Assembly: GCF_900186955.1 (NCBI RefSeq)
Contig: NZ_LT906438.1
Location: 1,984,001-2,048,000, forward strand
Length of the DNA stretch: 64,000 nucleotides
Reading direction: 5' to 3'
Source of the DNA: Bacillus pumilus
GTDB taxonomy: Bacteria > Bacillota > Bacilli > Bacillales > Bacillaceae
The position numbers and the translations under genes are program-made. Positions 27,907 to 36,960 of this stretch are shown one piece after another (positions within the stretch are counted from its first letter, which is position 1; each line of letters begins with the position of its first letter). A model generated the notes under the pieces. The model worked only from the letters and a program-made list of their open reading frames with translations, was not told the DNA's origin and searched no databases.

Positions 27907-27933
27907 TATATTATGACGAAAAGCAGAAGATGT
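27907..27933 (-). promoter_or_regulatory. Sigma-K promoter of yppG
   Basis: On the minus strand AC (27932-27933), 16 bases, CATAATATA (27907-27915). This matches the sigma-K consensus AC-N16-CATAnnnTA exactly. Confidence 0.75.
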
Positions 27934-27969
27934 GCCTAAAGCAGCCATAAGAAAAACGCAGCGATGTCT

Positions 27970-28341
27970 TCAGCTGCGCTTGTTGATTTCTTCTATTAAA
28001 AGGTTCAGTGTGTAAATCACTGACTCAACTAAATTTTTCACACGGGGTGCATGCTGTTTGCCAAAATAAGATTGCAGGACAACCTCTTTCCCATTTTCTT
28101 TGACGGCTTCAAGCTGTTCTTCGTGTAAATATCTAGGCTTCGCCAGATGAATAAACGAGATCGCAGCAGTGAGCCACTCTTCCATTCTCTGATCAAATGA
28201 CTCAACGGCCGGCTGAATTTCTGTGTGAAAATCATATACGGGGTATCCCTCTTCAGCCTTTCCCTTTTGGTACTGCTCATACGCCTCTTCGATCCATATT
28301 CTCAGCTCTTGTGTATGTTCAAGTAATGTTTGATTATCCAA
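27970..28341 (-). CDS. yppE: YppE, DUF1798 family protein
   Basis: 123 residues, helical. The start is TTG at 28341 (MDNQTLLEHTQELRIW), six bases after AGAGGTG; it gives the same length as B. subtilis YppE, a four-helix bundle protein of unknown function. The open frame extends ten codons further without a ribosome site. Confidence 0.82.
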   Translation of the reverse strand: MDNQTLLEHTQELRIWIEEAYEQYQKGKAEEGYPVYDFHTEIQPAVESFDQRMEEWLTAAISFIHLAKPRYLHEEQLEAVKENGKEVVLQSYFGKQHAPRVKNLVESVIYTLNLLIEEINKRS

Positions 28342-28398
28342 AGTGTTCACCTCTATGAACCATCCTATCAAACGTTTACTTATTGCTCAAATAGAAAG

Positions 28399-28635
28399 CT
28401 ACCCTGCGTGGTATGCCGGTCTTGCCGCCAGTTGATACTCAGCTGCGTGAATCTGCACTTCACAGTCCTTTACTTCTGATTCAAGCCGGTCTATCATTTG
28501 TTCTTGCTCCTCTATGGCTGCACGTGTTGTTTCGTTCACAGCAAGAGACAGCTCTTCTTCCACCGCATCAATTTTTCGCTCGATTTCCTCTAATAACTGC
28601 AAAATGGATTCTTTTGATACAAATTCGCTCATCAT
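28399..28635 (-). CDS. yppD: YppD-like coiled-coil protein
   Basis: 78 residues; most form an acidic coiled coil (QLLEEIERKIDAVEEELSLA...RLESEVKDCEVQ). GGAGG lies six bases before two tandem ATG codons. It corresponds in place and size to YppD, of unknown function. Confidence 0.72.
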   Translation of the reverse strand: MMSEFVSKESILQLLEEIERKIDAVEEELSLAVNETTRAAIEEQEQMIDRLESEVKDCEVQIHAAEYQLAARPAYHAG

Positions 28636-28828
28636 CAGATTCCTCCTTTATCGTCTCTCGTTACATTCTCTTTTCTTTCACACCCTCCTTCACACATGAC
28701 AAAACTAGAAGCAAATCGCCAATCTAAGTGTAGATGAGCGCTATTTCTTCCTTTTCGACATATGCTTGTCCTTCTTTGTATGATTGCGTCCGATTGTGTA
28801 AATTCTAAGGACAAAGGAGGTAGATTTC

Positions 28829-28933
28829 ATGAAAAAGCAGCCAGCACCAAAAGAGCAAAAGCCAAAAGGGAAAGAAAACAGTACAGACCAGCTTGATAAA
28901 AAGCTCGGCGGTCCTAATCGACCATCCACGTAA
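28829..28933 (+). CDS. sspM: Small acid-soluble spore protein M (SspM)
   Basis: 34 residues ending LDKKLGGPNRPST, the SspM signature, with a lysine/proline-rich N-terminus. AAAGGAGG lies seven bases before the ATG. It is a minor forespore protein; its terminator follows at the stop codon. Confidence 0.93.
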   Translation: MKKQPAPKEQKPKGKENSTDQLDKKLGGPNRPST

Positions 28934-28958
28934 AAAAAGCAGGTACCCCCTGCTTTTT
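28933..28958 (+). terminator. Terminator of sspM
   Basis: AAAAAGCAGG/CCTGCTTTTT inverted repeat. It is symmetrical, so it may also serve yppC, which ends at 28980 on the other strand. Confidence 0.8.
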
Positions 28959-28979
28959 ATTTATGCAAAAAATAGTGCT

Positions 28980-29912
28980 CTAATGAGAAAAGAAAACGAA
29001 GCTGTCTTTTTTATGAAAATACCAGTCGGTCAGCTCAATTTGTTTTGGCAACGTCTCTGCATCAAACAAAGATGAGCTCAATTTCTTTTGAAACCAATCT
29101 TCTCTTTGATCGTCTAATGAATGTGTCATCACTGGATAAACAGTTCGAAGAAAAGGTGTTGACCTTCTAGCGATCCCTAAAAACGGCTCAAAATCAAACC
29201 GTGATCCGGTATGCGGAACAGTATGCAAAAAATGATAAAAACCCGAAAATAAATCGGCCCGAAATAATAGTTTCGCTAGTTTTTTCCCTAATGAAATACG
29301 CTCCTTTACGTGGGGAAACTTCCGTATGGTTAACCCGTACAAATGCCCGTCCACCGTTGGAAAAACAACGGTTTGAAAATGTCCCCACTCGCTAAACAGA
29401 TATTGAATCGAGTGAAAAACATTCTTTTTCAGTAGAGGATTTTGTATAATAGGAGATTGTATAGTATATTGTTCATTTATGATGAGTGCATAAAGCAGGC
29501 GCTCTGTGTCACGCTTTAGCCAAAAACGTTCCCACTCAGTGCTCATAAAACGAGATACAGAAAAATACGGAAGCAGATGGAACAAGGGTTTGCCGCACCG
29601 CTTAGACCATTCATACAAAAGAAGCTGAGGGTAAGCATCCGAAAAGATCAGCCAATTCGCTCTTTCATATGCTGTGAAAAAAAGGTGCCCCTCTTGATCT
29701 GTTAAACCTGGATGGAAGAGCTCGCCCTTTAGATCCGTCATAGACCATCCAGCATTTCTCGAGACAAAGGAAGCAAGCAGCGACCATTTCATCTCTGGAT
29801 GACGATCATAAAAGCGCTTGTAAGCATTTGTCCTCGTCAGGTTGTCTTTATTTTTCACTTTCGTTTCACGCAATATATGCTGAGTGATGATGTACTCTTC
29901 TTGTGACAACAT
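28980..29912 (-). CDS. yppC: YppC, DUF2515 family protein
   Basis: 310 residues, aromatic-rich, with NAYKRFYDRHPEMKWSLLAS, SRNAGWSMTDLKGE and FSDAYPQLLLYEWS, typical of the Bacillus DUF2515 family. No catalytic motif or signal peptide is clear. It is divergent from recU. Confidence 0.8.
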   Translation of the reverse strand: MLSQEEYIITQHILRETKVKNKDNLTRTNAYKRFYDRHPEMKWSLLASFVSRNAGWSMTDLKGELFHPGLTDQEGHLFFTAYERANWLIFSDAYPQLLLYEWSKRCGKPLFHLLPYFSVSRFMSTEWERFWLKRDTERLLYALIINEQYTIQSPIIQNPLLKKNVFHSIQYLFSEWGHFQTVVFPTVDGHLYGLTIRKFPHVKERISLGKKLAKLLFRADLFSGFYHFLHTVPHTGSRFDFEPFLGIARRSTPFLRTVYPVMTHSLDDQREDWFQKKLSSSLFDAETLPKQIELTDWYFHKKDSFVFFSH

Positions 29913-29958
29913 AGGTATCTCTCCAATACAAAATGCATTAAAAGGAGGCTGAAACTTG

Positions 29959-30570
29959 ATGATTCGGTATCCAAACGGAAAATCGTATCAGCCCATTCAA
30001 CCAATTGGGACAAAAAAAAGAATCAGCGGCGAATCCTCTTATAGTAACCGCGGGATGACGCTTGAGGCTGACTTAAATGAAACCAACCAGTACTATTTGG
30101 TCAATGGGATCGCAGTCATTCATAAAAAGCCTACCCCCGTTCAGATTGTGAATGTGGATTATCCAAAAAGAAGCGCTGCTGTGATCAAAGAAGCCTATTT
30201 TAAGCAATCATCCACAACAGACTATAATGGAGTGTACAAAGGGCGCTATATCGATTTTGAAGCAAAGGAGACCAAAAGCACCACCTCGTTTCCGCTCAAA
30301 AATTTCCACGACCATCAAATTGAGCATATGAAACAGGTTGAAAAGCTAGGCGGCATTTGTTTCGTTATTATATCCGCATTTGGCTCCGTTTATTATTTGC
30401 CCGCTCCAGATCTCTTTTTCTTCTGGGAGCGGCAGAAGCTAAACGGCCGGAAATCCATTAGTAAAGATGAATTAATGGAAGCCGGCCACTTAATGACACT
30501 TGGATATTCGCCAAGAATTGATTATATTAAAGTAGTGGAGACACTTCATTTTTCGGATGAAAGTAAGTAG
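29959..30570 (+). CDS. recU: Holliday junction resolvase RecU
   Basis: 203 residues. The nuclease core is evident: [36 protein letters not shown] (catalytic D and E-x-K) and [14 protein letters not shown]. RecU cleaves Holliday junctions with RuvAB and modulates RecA. The ATG is chosen one codon after a TTG, with AAAGGAGG about ten bases upstream. It forms the recU-ponA pair known from B. subtilis. Confidence 0.96.
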   Translation: MIRYPNGKSYQPIQPIGTKKRISGESSYSNRGMTLEADLNETNQYYLVNGIAVIHKKPTPVQIVNVDYPKRSAAVIKEAYFKQSSTTDYNGVYKGRYIDFEAKETKSTTSFPLKNFHDHQIEHMKQVEKLGGICFVIISAFGSVYYLPAPDLFFFWERQKLNGRKSISKDELMEAGHLMTLGYSPRIDYIKVVETLHFSDESK

Positions 30571-30613
30571 CAATGACGTTCGAAAAAGGTTTAACACGAA
30601 AGGTTGAGATGTG

Positions 30614-33328
30614 ATGTCTGATCAATTTACAAGTCGTGAACAGCGACGTAAAGCAAGTCAAGAAAACAATAAGAAGCAAAAGAACAAAAAAGGCAAAAAG
30701 AAAGCAGGTCTATTTAAAAAAATATTTTTATCTTTACTCGTGATCGGTCTTCTTTGTGTAGTGGCCGGAATCACAACTTTTGCCGTTTTTGCATCGAGCG
30801 CTCCTTCAATTGATGATAGTAAGCTCAAAACACCATATTCTTCAAAGCTTTATGACATAGACAAGAAAGTGTTTGCAGAAGTCGGTGCGGAAAAAAGAAC
30901 GTATGTCTCGATTAAAGATATACCCGATGTGGTAAAAGAAGCATTTATCGCAACGGAAGATGCACGTTTTTATAAACACCACGGGATTGACCCAATCCGT
31001 ATTGGCGGTGCCCTTGTCGCAAACGTCGAGGACGGTTTTGGAGCTGAAGGTGGAAGTACAATTACACAGCAAGTTGTGAAAAACACTCTACTTAACAATC
31101 AAAAAACGTTAAAACGTAAAGTACAGGAAGTATGGCTCTCGATTCAGCTTGAGCAAAAGTACTCTAAAGATGAAATTTTAGAAATGTATTTAAACCGCAT
31201 TTTCTTCTCACCTTATGCTTACGGTGTTGGGAAAGCGGCTGAACAATTTTTCGGCGTGACAGATTTAAATAAACTAACGGTTGCACAGGCTGCCACACTT
31301 GCAGGTATGCCGCAGAGTCCTTCTGCTTATAACCCAGTGAAAAATCCTGAGGCAGCGGAAAAACGCCGCAATATCGTGCTAGGGCTCATGAAAAAACAAG
31401 GCTACATTTCAGAGAAAGACTATGAAGTTGCAAAAGCAACCCCTGTCAGCAAAACTGTCATCCCTGCTGATAAATATAAGAACCAAAACTCAAGTAAGTA
31501 TTCTGCTTACATTGAAGAAGTCATGGAAGAAGTACAGAAAAAAGCCAAAGTGGATGTATCAACAGATGGACTAAAAATCTATACTTCACTCGATCGAAAA
31601 GCACAGGATCACCTAGATGATATTATCAATGGAGATTCAGTTGGATTTACGAAAGGTATGCAGGCAGGTGTTACTCTGCTTGATACGAAAAATGGTGAAA
31701 TTCGCGCTATTGGCGGTGGACGTGATGTACCAGCCGGCGGCTTTAACTATGCGACTGATGCAAAACGTCAGCCAGGTTCAACGATCAAACCAATTTTAGA
31801 TTACGGTCCAGTCATTGAAAACAAAAAATGGTCAACGTACCAGCAAATTGATGATGCACCGTATACGTACTCAAACGGTACACCAATTAATAACTTTGAC
31901 AGAAGACATTTAGGGAAAATGTCGATGAGAAGTGCTTTGGCACAATCACGAAACATCCCTGCCCTAAAAGCTTTCCAAGAAGCTGGGACAGACAATGCCG
32001 TTCAATTCGCCAATAATTTAGGTATGGACTTACCGTCTGACATTCCAGAATCTTACTCAATCGGTGGATTTGACGATGGCGTGTCCTCTCTAAAAATGGC
32101 TGGGGCCTTTAGTGCATTCGGTAATAATGGATATTATAACGAACCGCATGCTGTCAAGTCTGTTGAATTTAATGACGGTACAAAGCTTGACCTAACGCCA
32201 GATTCCAAAGCGGCTATGAGTGATTACACAGCCTTTATGGTCACAGATATGCTGAAAACTGCTGTCCAATCTGGAACTGGGACACTTGCACAAGTACCGA
32301 ACGTTCAAGTGGCTGGTAAAACAGGTACAACGAACTTTACACAAGATGATATCAATAAATACAATATTCCTTCTGGCGGTGCGAAAGATTCGTGGTTTGT
32401 TGGTTATACGCCGCAATATACAGCAGCCGTTTGGACTGGGATCGGTAACTCAAAAGATGCGGACGGCAAAATGTGGCTCACAGATTATGAGCAGCGTGTT
32501 GCCAAACTCGTCTTCCAGCGATTAATTTCTCAAATTGATGATGGAAGCGGCTCATTTGAAAAACCAGACAGTGTCGTAGAAGCTACGGTTGAAAAAGGAT
32601 CGGATCCAGCGAAATTGGCCGGACCAAATACACCTAGTGAGAAGAAGACAACAGAATACTTTGTAAAAGGTACGGTTCCGACAAAAGTGTCTGACACATA
32701 TGAGAAAAAAGAAGCTGATAAACCTTCTGATCTAAAAGCAGTGTATGATGAAGAGAAAAAATCCATCACACTGACTTGGGGCTATGATAACGACGCAGAT
32801 GCTACATTTAATGTAAAACAAGCGGTAGATAACGGCGGCTATAAAGAGATTCAAAACAGTTCTGCTAAAGAAGCGGTCATCTCTGATGTAAAGCCTGGCT
32901 CTACTTATAAATTCCAAGTGACAGCCACTGTAGAGGATGTCACAAGTAAAGCAGCTTCTACCTTCCTCACCATCAAAGATGATGAAGATAAGGAAGAAAA
33001 AGCAGATGATGAGAACAAAGAAGAAGAAGAACCGCAGCAGCCTGACGACGAGCAGACAGACCAGACTGACGATAACAAAAATCAACCCCCAGGCACTGAT
33101 GAGCAAAAGCCAGATGATAAAAAAGATCCAGACAAAGATAAGGATCAGGATCAAGGCGGAAATACGGAAAACGGAAATAATGGTTCTTCCGATGATGGTT
33201 CAGACAGTACAAATGGGAACGGCAATTCACAAACTGACAATAAAGATAAAAAGAAAGATGATGCGAAAACGAACTCTCAAAACTCAAGTTCGCAATCAAC
33301 TTCTCCTAATCGAAAAGAAAATGAATAA
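30614..33328 (+). CDS. ponA: Class A penicillin-binding protein 1
   Basis: 904 residues. A basic cytoplasmic tail and one membrane helix (about 35-60) precede the glycosyltransferase domain (catalytic Glu in IATEDARFYKHHG; GGSTITQQVVKN). The transpeptidase domain has SxxK in PGSTIKP (about 388), SRN (about 445) and KTGT (about 567). A fibronectin type III-like domain covers about 695-778, and the last ~125 residues are D/E/K/N/Q/S-rich and disordered. It polymerises and cross-links peptidoglycan at the membrane exterior. Located 43 bases after recU. Confidence 0.96.
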   Translation: MSDQFTSREQRRKASQENNKKQKNKKGKKKAGLFKKIFLSLLVIGLLCVVAGITTFAVFASSAPSIDDSKLKTPYSSKLYDIDKKVFAEVGAEKRTYVSIKDIPDVVKEAFIATEDARFYKHHGIDPIRIGGALVANVEDGFGAEGGSTITQQVVKNTLLNNQKTLKRKVQEVWLSIQLEQKYSKDEILEMYLNRIFFSPYAYGVGKAAEQFFGVTDLNKLTVAQAATLAGMPQSPSAYNPVKNPEAAEKRRNIVLGLMKKQGYISEKDYEVAKATPVSKTVIPADKYKNQNSSKYSAYIEEVMEEVQKKAKVDVSTDGLKIYTSLDRKAQDHLDDIINGDSVGFTKGMQAGVTLLDTKNGEIRAIGGGRDVPAGGFNYATDAKRQPGSTIKPILDYGPVIENKKWSTYQQIDDAPYTYSNGTPINNFDRRHLGKMSMRSALAQSRNIPALKAFQEAGTDNAVQFANNLGMDLPSDIPESYSIGGFDDGVSSLKMAGAFSAFGNNGYYNEPHAVKSVEFNDGTKLDLTPDSKAAMSDYTAFMVTDMLKTAVQSGTGTLAQVPNVQVAGKTGTTNFTQDDINKYNIPSGGAKDSWFVGYTPQYTAAVWTGIGNSKDADGKMWLTDYEQRVAKLVFQRLISQIDDGSGSFEKPDSVVEATVEKGSDPAKLAGPNTPSEKKTTEYFVKGTVPTKVSDTYEKKEADKPSDLKAVYDEEKKSITLTWGYDNDADATFNVKQAVDNGGYKEIQNSSAKEAVISDVKPGSTYKFQVTATVEDVTSKAASTFLTIKDDEDKEEKADDENKEEEEPQQPDDEQTDQTDDNKNQPPGTDEQKPDDKKDPDKDKDQDQGGNTENGNNGSSDDGSDSTNGNGNSQTDNKDKKKDDAKTNSQNSSSQSTSPNRKENE

Positions 33329-33334
33329 TGAAAA

Positions 33335-33360
33335 AGCACTTGCCTATATGGCAAGTGCTT
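33335..33360. terminator. Left copy of a duplicated terminator palindrome
   Basis: A 26-base palindrome (AGCACTTGCC, TATATG, GCAAGTGCTT) preceded by an A run. Read on the minus strand the stem is followed by TTTTT, so this copy now serves the ypoC side. Confidence 0.8.
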
Positions 33361-33534
33361 ATATTGTTGACAAAGTGCTAAAATGATGTTTATTTTAGCA
33401 CTTTGTCTTCTTTTCAGCGTGATAGAAAACCTTTGAAGTCTAGGAAGGGCGAGCACTGGCGCGGAGCGAATTGAACATTCGTGAGCACTAGCGCGCAGAC
33501 CTGACAACGAATGCGAGGGTTTGTCTACACGCTG
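33361..33534. mobile_element. 174-bp structured insertion, MITE-like
   Basis: It lies between two identical 26-base copies of a terminator. It holds (a) a perfect 15-base-pair hairpin (GACAAAGTGCTAAAA at 33369-33383 with its complement at 33393-33407), and (b) a second folded unit at 33414-33535 closed by TCAGCGTG/CACGCTGA and then TAGA/TCTA and AACC/GGTT, with GC-rich inner stems. No ORF is present. The form is that of a non-coding dispersed repeat mobilised in trans. Confidence 0.6.
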
Positions 33535-33535
33535 A
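33414..33535. repeat. Long imperfect inverted repeat inside the insertion
   Basis: The ends TCAGCGTG (33414-33421) and CACGCTGA (33528-33535) are exact complements. The interior contains GCGAGCACTGGCGCG and GAGCACTAGCGCGC, able to form further stems. RNA from either strand would be highly structured. Confidence 0.65.
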
Positions 33536-33560
33536 GCACTTGCCTATATGGCAAGTGCTT
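33535..33560. terminator. Right copy of the duplicated terminator palindrome
   Basis: The same 26 bases as 33335-33360, exactly 200 bp away, here followed by a T run on the plus strand. It would terminate ponA transcription after the insertion. Confidence 0.85.
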
Positions 33561-33563
33561 TTT

Positions 33564-34073
33564 TTAACGGTTTTGTCTGATTTTTTTAAGTGCTTCATAT
33601 TTTCCATACTGCTTTTTTAGTTCTGTGTATAGCTCGTCTAGTTGAATGAAGCAGTGATATTGAGTCGGTTTTACCAATATGAACTCTAAACGTTCTGTCC
33701 AATTAATAGGAGCAACAGGAAATGTCTCTTGCTTAATATGTTCCCAATCAAGCGTTTGCAGTCTCTCCCCTTTGATCCAGTAAAACATCGCAATCATACT
33801 GACAATCCCTTGAAGCATATCATCTTCTTCACACCGGGACTTTCTTGTTTGAAAACGAGGAAGCATTTTTTCTTTTAATTCATTCCACAGTTCGAACATC
33901 ACAGGAACAAATTCTTCTGTTTTCTGCCATGGAAGTTCATCTCTTAAAGGTTCTGAAGATAGATCATATGCGAGTGGATGCTCTCTAAGGATGTCTACTC
34001 GATCGCCTTTCATCTCTACCTTTTTCCCTTTTAGTTTTTCGACATATGAGGAAAAAACAACTGCCCCGCTCAT
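33564..34073 (-). CDS. ypoC: YpoC family protein
   Basis: 169 residues, with HPLAYDLSSEPLRDELPWQK near the N-terminus and many aromatic residues in the C-terminal half. It overlaps the nth stop by four bases (ATGA), as in the conserved dnaD-nth-ypoC operon. No known function and no catalytic motif. Confidence 0.82.
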   Translation of the reverse strand: MSGAVVFSSYVEKLKGKKVEMKGDRVDILREHPLAYDLSSEPLRDELPWQKTEEFVPVMFELWNELKEKMLPRFQTRKSRCEEDDMLQGIVSMIAMFYWIKGERLQTLDWEHIKQETFPVAPINWTERLEFILVKPTQYHCFIQLDELYTELKKQYGKYEALKKIRQNR

Positions 34074-34732
34074 GCCAGCTTCACCAATCCTTTTTTCAGC
34101 CTCTTCTGCCCTTCTCTACACATATCAAGAAGCGGACAAGATTCGCACTGCGGACGTTGCGCCTTGCAGTGATATCTGCCAAAAAAGATCAGGCGGTGAT
34201 GCGTCACAGACCAATCTTCTTCTGGCACTTTTTTCATTAAGGTTTGTTCTACTTCGAGAACAGAATCCTTCCAGCGGCAGATTCCAAGTCGCTTGCTGAC
34301 ACGTTCTACATGTGTATCCACTGCAATTGCCGGCACCCCAAAAGCGACCGAAACGACGACATTTGCTGTTTTCCGGCCCACCCCAGGAAGCTTCACAAGC
34401 TCGTCCCGATCCTTTGGCACTTCGCCGTCATATTCTTCAATCAGCATTTTGCTCAACTTTTGAATGTTTTTGGCTTTATTTCGATAAAGGCCAATCGAAC
34501 GAATATCTTGCTGCAATTCTTCAAGCGGTACACTTAAATAGTCTTCTGGTGTTTTATATTTTTGAAATAACGTTTTGGTCACTTTGTTGACAAGCACGTC
34601 TGTACACTGCGCAGAGAGTGCTACAGCGATCACAAGTTCAAATGGATTCGAATGAACAAGCTCACACTCGGCCTCTGGAAACATATCTCCTATAATATCT
34701 AAACATTCATTGATTTGTTTTTTTGATAACAT
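34070..34732 (-). CDS. nth: Endonuclease III
   Basis: 220 residues. The helix-hairpin-helix LPGVGRKTANVV contains the catalytic lysine, VDTHVERVSKRL the catalytic Asp, and the C-terminal CKAQRPQCESCPLLDMC is the C-x6-C-x2-C-x5-C iron-sulphur motif. It is a base-excision glycosylase/AP lyase for oxidised pyrimidines. The ATG at 34732 follows AAAGGAG; it lies 17 bases after the dnaD stop. Confidence 0.96.
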   Translation of the reverse strand: MLSKKQINECLDIIGDMFPEAECELVHSNPFELVIAVALSAQCTDVLVNKVTKTLFQKYKTPEDYLSVPLEELQQDIRSIGLYRNKAKNIQKLSKMLIEEYDGEVPKDRDELVKLPGVGRKTANVVVSVAFGVPAIAVDTHVERVSKRLGICRWKDSVLEVEQTLMKKVPEEDWSVTHHRLIFFGRYHCKAQRPQCESCPLLDMCREGQKRLKKGLVKLA

Positions 34733-34749
34733 GACTTCTCCTTTATTGG

Positions 34750-35454
34750 TTATTGTTCCAGCCAATTATAAAAAGGAACTTGTCGCTTATATGTTGACGT
34801 CTCTTCTTTTGATGGTGGCGCTTTTTGCTGAGAACGGAAATGCTGGCTATGCTCTTTTGCTTCTTCCGCTGTTTTTAGCCCTTTCTTTTTCCACTCAAAC
34901 AGAATTCGGTCGATATAACGGAAATTTAATTTTCCTGATAAAACCGCTTCTCTTAATGCTAGGCGAATCATTTCAGCATCATGATGGTCTTGATCCATCC
35001 AGATCGAGAGTGTTTCTCCTTCAAGAGGAGAGAGCGGTCTGCCAAATTCATCTTCAAATAAAGCATATAAAGACTTTTCAGCCTGTACGTGAAGTTTTTG
35101 ACCTTCCTTCGCTTGTTTTGCCTCTAAAAAGTCATAGAGCACGCCCCATAAAGGCTCAACTGAGTAACGGTCATGCTGAATACCAGACCCGTCTTCAAAC
35201 GGCTGAATCGAAATAAATCCTTTTTGAATTAAATGCTGAACCATATACGCACACTCTTCAGCTGAAATGGTCATGCCATTGGATAGCTCTTCAAATGTTT
35301 GAAAGAACACACCTTGTTCTTCATTCATTTTAATCTTAAGCATCACCATCATTTGTGATTCATTCAGTCCTAACTGCTCATAATGAGCAATCAGCAAATT
35401 AGGCAAACTGGTCGAACCCATTTGCTGCATATTAATAAATTGCTGCCTATTCAT
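34750..35454 (-). CDS. dnaD: Primosomal replication protein DnaD
   Basis: 234 residues. An N-terminal winged-helix domain (LPNLLIAHYEQLGLNESQMMVML) is followed by the DnaB/DnaD C-terminal domain with FEWKKKGLKTAEEA, the YxxxIxxxW-type DNA-binding segment (YIDRILFEW). It loads the replicative helicase at oriC and at restart sites. The ATG at 35454 is six bases from AAGAGGTG. Confidence 0.95.
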   Translation of the reverse strand: MNRQQFINMQQMGSTSLPNLLIAHYEQLGLNESQMMVMLKIKMNEEQGVFFQTFEELSNGMTISAEECAYMVQHLIQKGFISIQPFEDGSGIQHDRYSVEPLWGVLYDFLEAKQAKEGQKLHVQAEKSLYALFEDEFGRPLSPLEGETLSIWMDQDHHDAEMIRLALREAVLSGKLNFRYIDRILFEWKKKGLKTAEEAKEHSQHFRSQQKAPPSKEETSTYKRQVPFYNWLEQ

Positions 35455-35517
35455 CGGATACACCTCTTCACTTTAAGTATATCACGTTTTATTTCACGTG
35501 CCCCTTCAAAAAACGTT

Positions 35518-35546
35518 TGAAAAAGCCTCCATATGTTGGAGGCTTT
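35518..35546 (-). terminator. Terminator of asnS
   Basis: AAAGCCTCC/GGAGGCTTT stem followed by a short T tract on the minus strand. Confidence 0.8.
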
Positions 35547-35552
35547 CACGTC

Positions 35553-36848
35553 TTAAGGATATAAACGGTTTAATAATCTTGGGAAAGGAATGGTTTCACG
35601 CACATGCGGCGCTCCACTAATCCAAGCAACAGTACGTTCAAGTCCAAGACCAAAACCTGAATGCGGTACAGAACCATATTGTCTTAATTCTGTGTACCAT
35701 TTGTATGTTTCTTGATCTAGCCCATGTTCTTTCAATCTTGCTTCAAGCAGCTCTAGATCATGGACACGCTCAGAACCGCCAATGATCTCTCCGTAGCCTT
35801 CTGGTGCAATCAAGTCTGCACAAAGAACAACATCATCACGATCTGGTGCAGGCTGCATGTAAAATGGTTTTAATGATGTTGGATAATGAGTGATAAACAC
35901 TGGTTTATCGTAGCTTTCAGCGATCGCTGTTTCGTGAGGTGCGCCGAAGTCATCTCCCCATTCAATATCGTCAAAGCCTTTTTCTTGCAAGAATTTAATT
36001 GCTTCATCGTAAGTGATGCGTGGGAATGGTGTTTTGATATTTTCTAATTTTGCTGTATCACGGCCAAGTGTATGCAGTTCCACTTTACAGTTTTCAAGTA
36101 CACTTTGAACCACATGAGTCACATAATTTTCTTGGTACTCAAGGTTTTCATTAAATTCGACAAAAGCCATCTCAGGCTCGATCATCCAAAACTCAATTAA
36201 ATGACGTTTAGTTTTAGATTTTTCAGCTCTAAATGTTGGACCGAATGAGAATACTTTTCCGAGTGCCATTGCCGCAGCTTCCATGTAAAGCTGTCCACTT
36301 TGAGAAAGGTACGCATCTTCATCAAAATATTTCGTCGCAAACAGCTCCGTTGTGCCCTCAGGTGCACTTCCAGTTAAAATTGGCGGATCTACTTTCACGA
36401 AGCCTTCTTGATGGAAGAACTCATATGTAGCACGAATGATTTCGTTACGAATTTTCATAATGGCATGCTGCTTTTTAGAACGAAGCCATAAATGACGGTG
36501 ATCCATTAAGAATTCTGTTCCATGCTCTTTTGGTGTAATTGGGTAGTCAGTTGCTTCGTGAATCACTTCAATGGATTTCACTTGCAATTCAAAACCAAGA
36601 GGTGAACGCTCGTCTTTTGTTACTTGTCCTGTCACATAGACAGATGTTTCTTGAGTGACCGATTTCGCAAGCTTAAAGACTTCCTCTTCCACTTCTGCTT
36701 TTACTACGACTCCTTGAATAAAGCCTGTCCCGTCACGCAGCTGCAAGAATGCAATTTTACCGCTTGAACGTTTATTGGCAATCCATGCGCCGATGGTTAC
36801 ATCTTCATCGACATGTTTGAACACTTGATTAATCGTTGTTTTCAACAT
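35553..36848 (-). CDS. asnS: Asparaginyl-tRNA synthetase
   Basis: 431 residues, class II. An N-terminal OB-fold anticodon domain ([22 protein letters not shown]) precedes the catalytic domain with motif 2 ([20 protein letters not shown]) and motif 3 ([12 protein letters not shown]). The start at 36848 follows GGAGGGAATT and gives [13 protein letters not shown]. No T-box leader is present. Confidence 0.96.
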   Translation of the reverse strand: MLKTTINQVFKHVDEDVTIGAWIANKRSSGKIAFLQLRDGTGFIQGVVVKAEVEEEVFKLAKSVTQETSVYVTGQVTKDERSPLGFELQVKSIEVIHEATDYPITPKEHGTEFLMDHRHLWLRSKKQHAIMKIRNEIIRATYEFFHQEGFVKVDPPILTGSAPEGTTELFATKYFDEDAYLSQSGQLYMEAAAMALGKVFSFGPTFRAEKSKTKRHLIEFWMIEPEMAFVEFNENLEYQENYVTHVVQSVLENCKVELHTLGRDTAKLENIKTPFPRITYDEAIKFLQEKGFDDIEWGDDFGAPHETAIAESYDKPVFITHYPTSLKPFYMQPAPDRDDVVLCADLIAPEGYGEIIGGSERVHDLELLEARLKEHGLDQETYKWYTELRQYGSVPHSGFGLGLERTVAWISGAPHVRETIPFPRLLNRLYP

Positions 36849-36914
36849 AATTCCCTCCAAAGCCAGAAAGAAGCTCACCTTTTCGATAGGTGTGATTCTT
36901 TTTTCATACATTTT

Positions 36915-36944
36915 ATTATAACCGTTCTAAATCAGCATGGTCAA
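36915..36944 (-). promoter_or_regulatory. Promoter of asnS
   Basis: TTGACC (36939-36944) and TATAAT (36915-36920), 18-base spacer. Confidence 0.7.
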
Positions 36945-36960
36945 CGCAAGACAGGAGAAA

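Noticed and set aside
32937-33386. 149-residue plus-strand ORF in the ponA 3' region
   Set aside because: It is an alternate frame of the low-complexity PonA tail, giving a lysine/threonine/methionine-rich product without a start signal.
36849-36915. T-box leader for asnS
   Set aside because: The leader is too short and has no T-box sequence or antiterminator.
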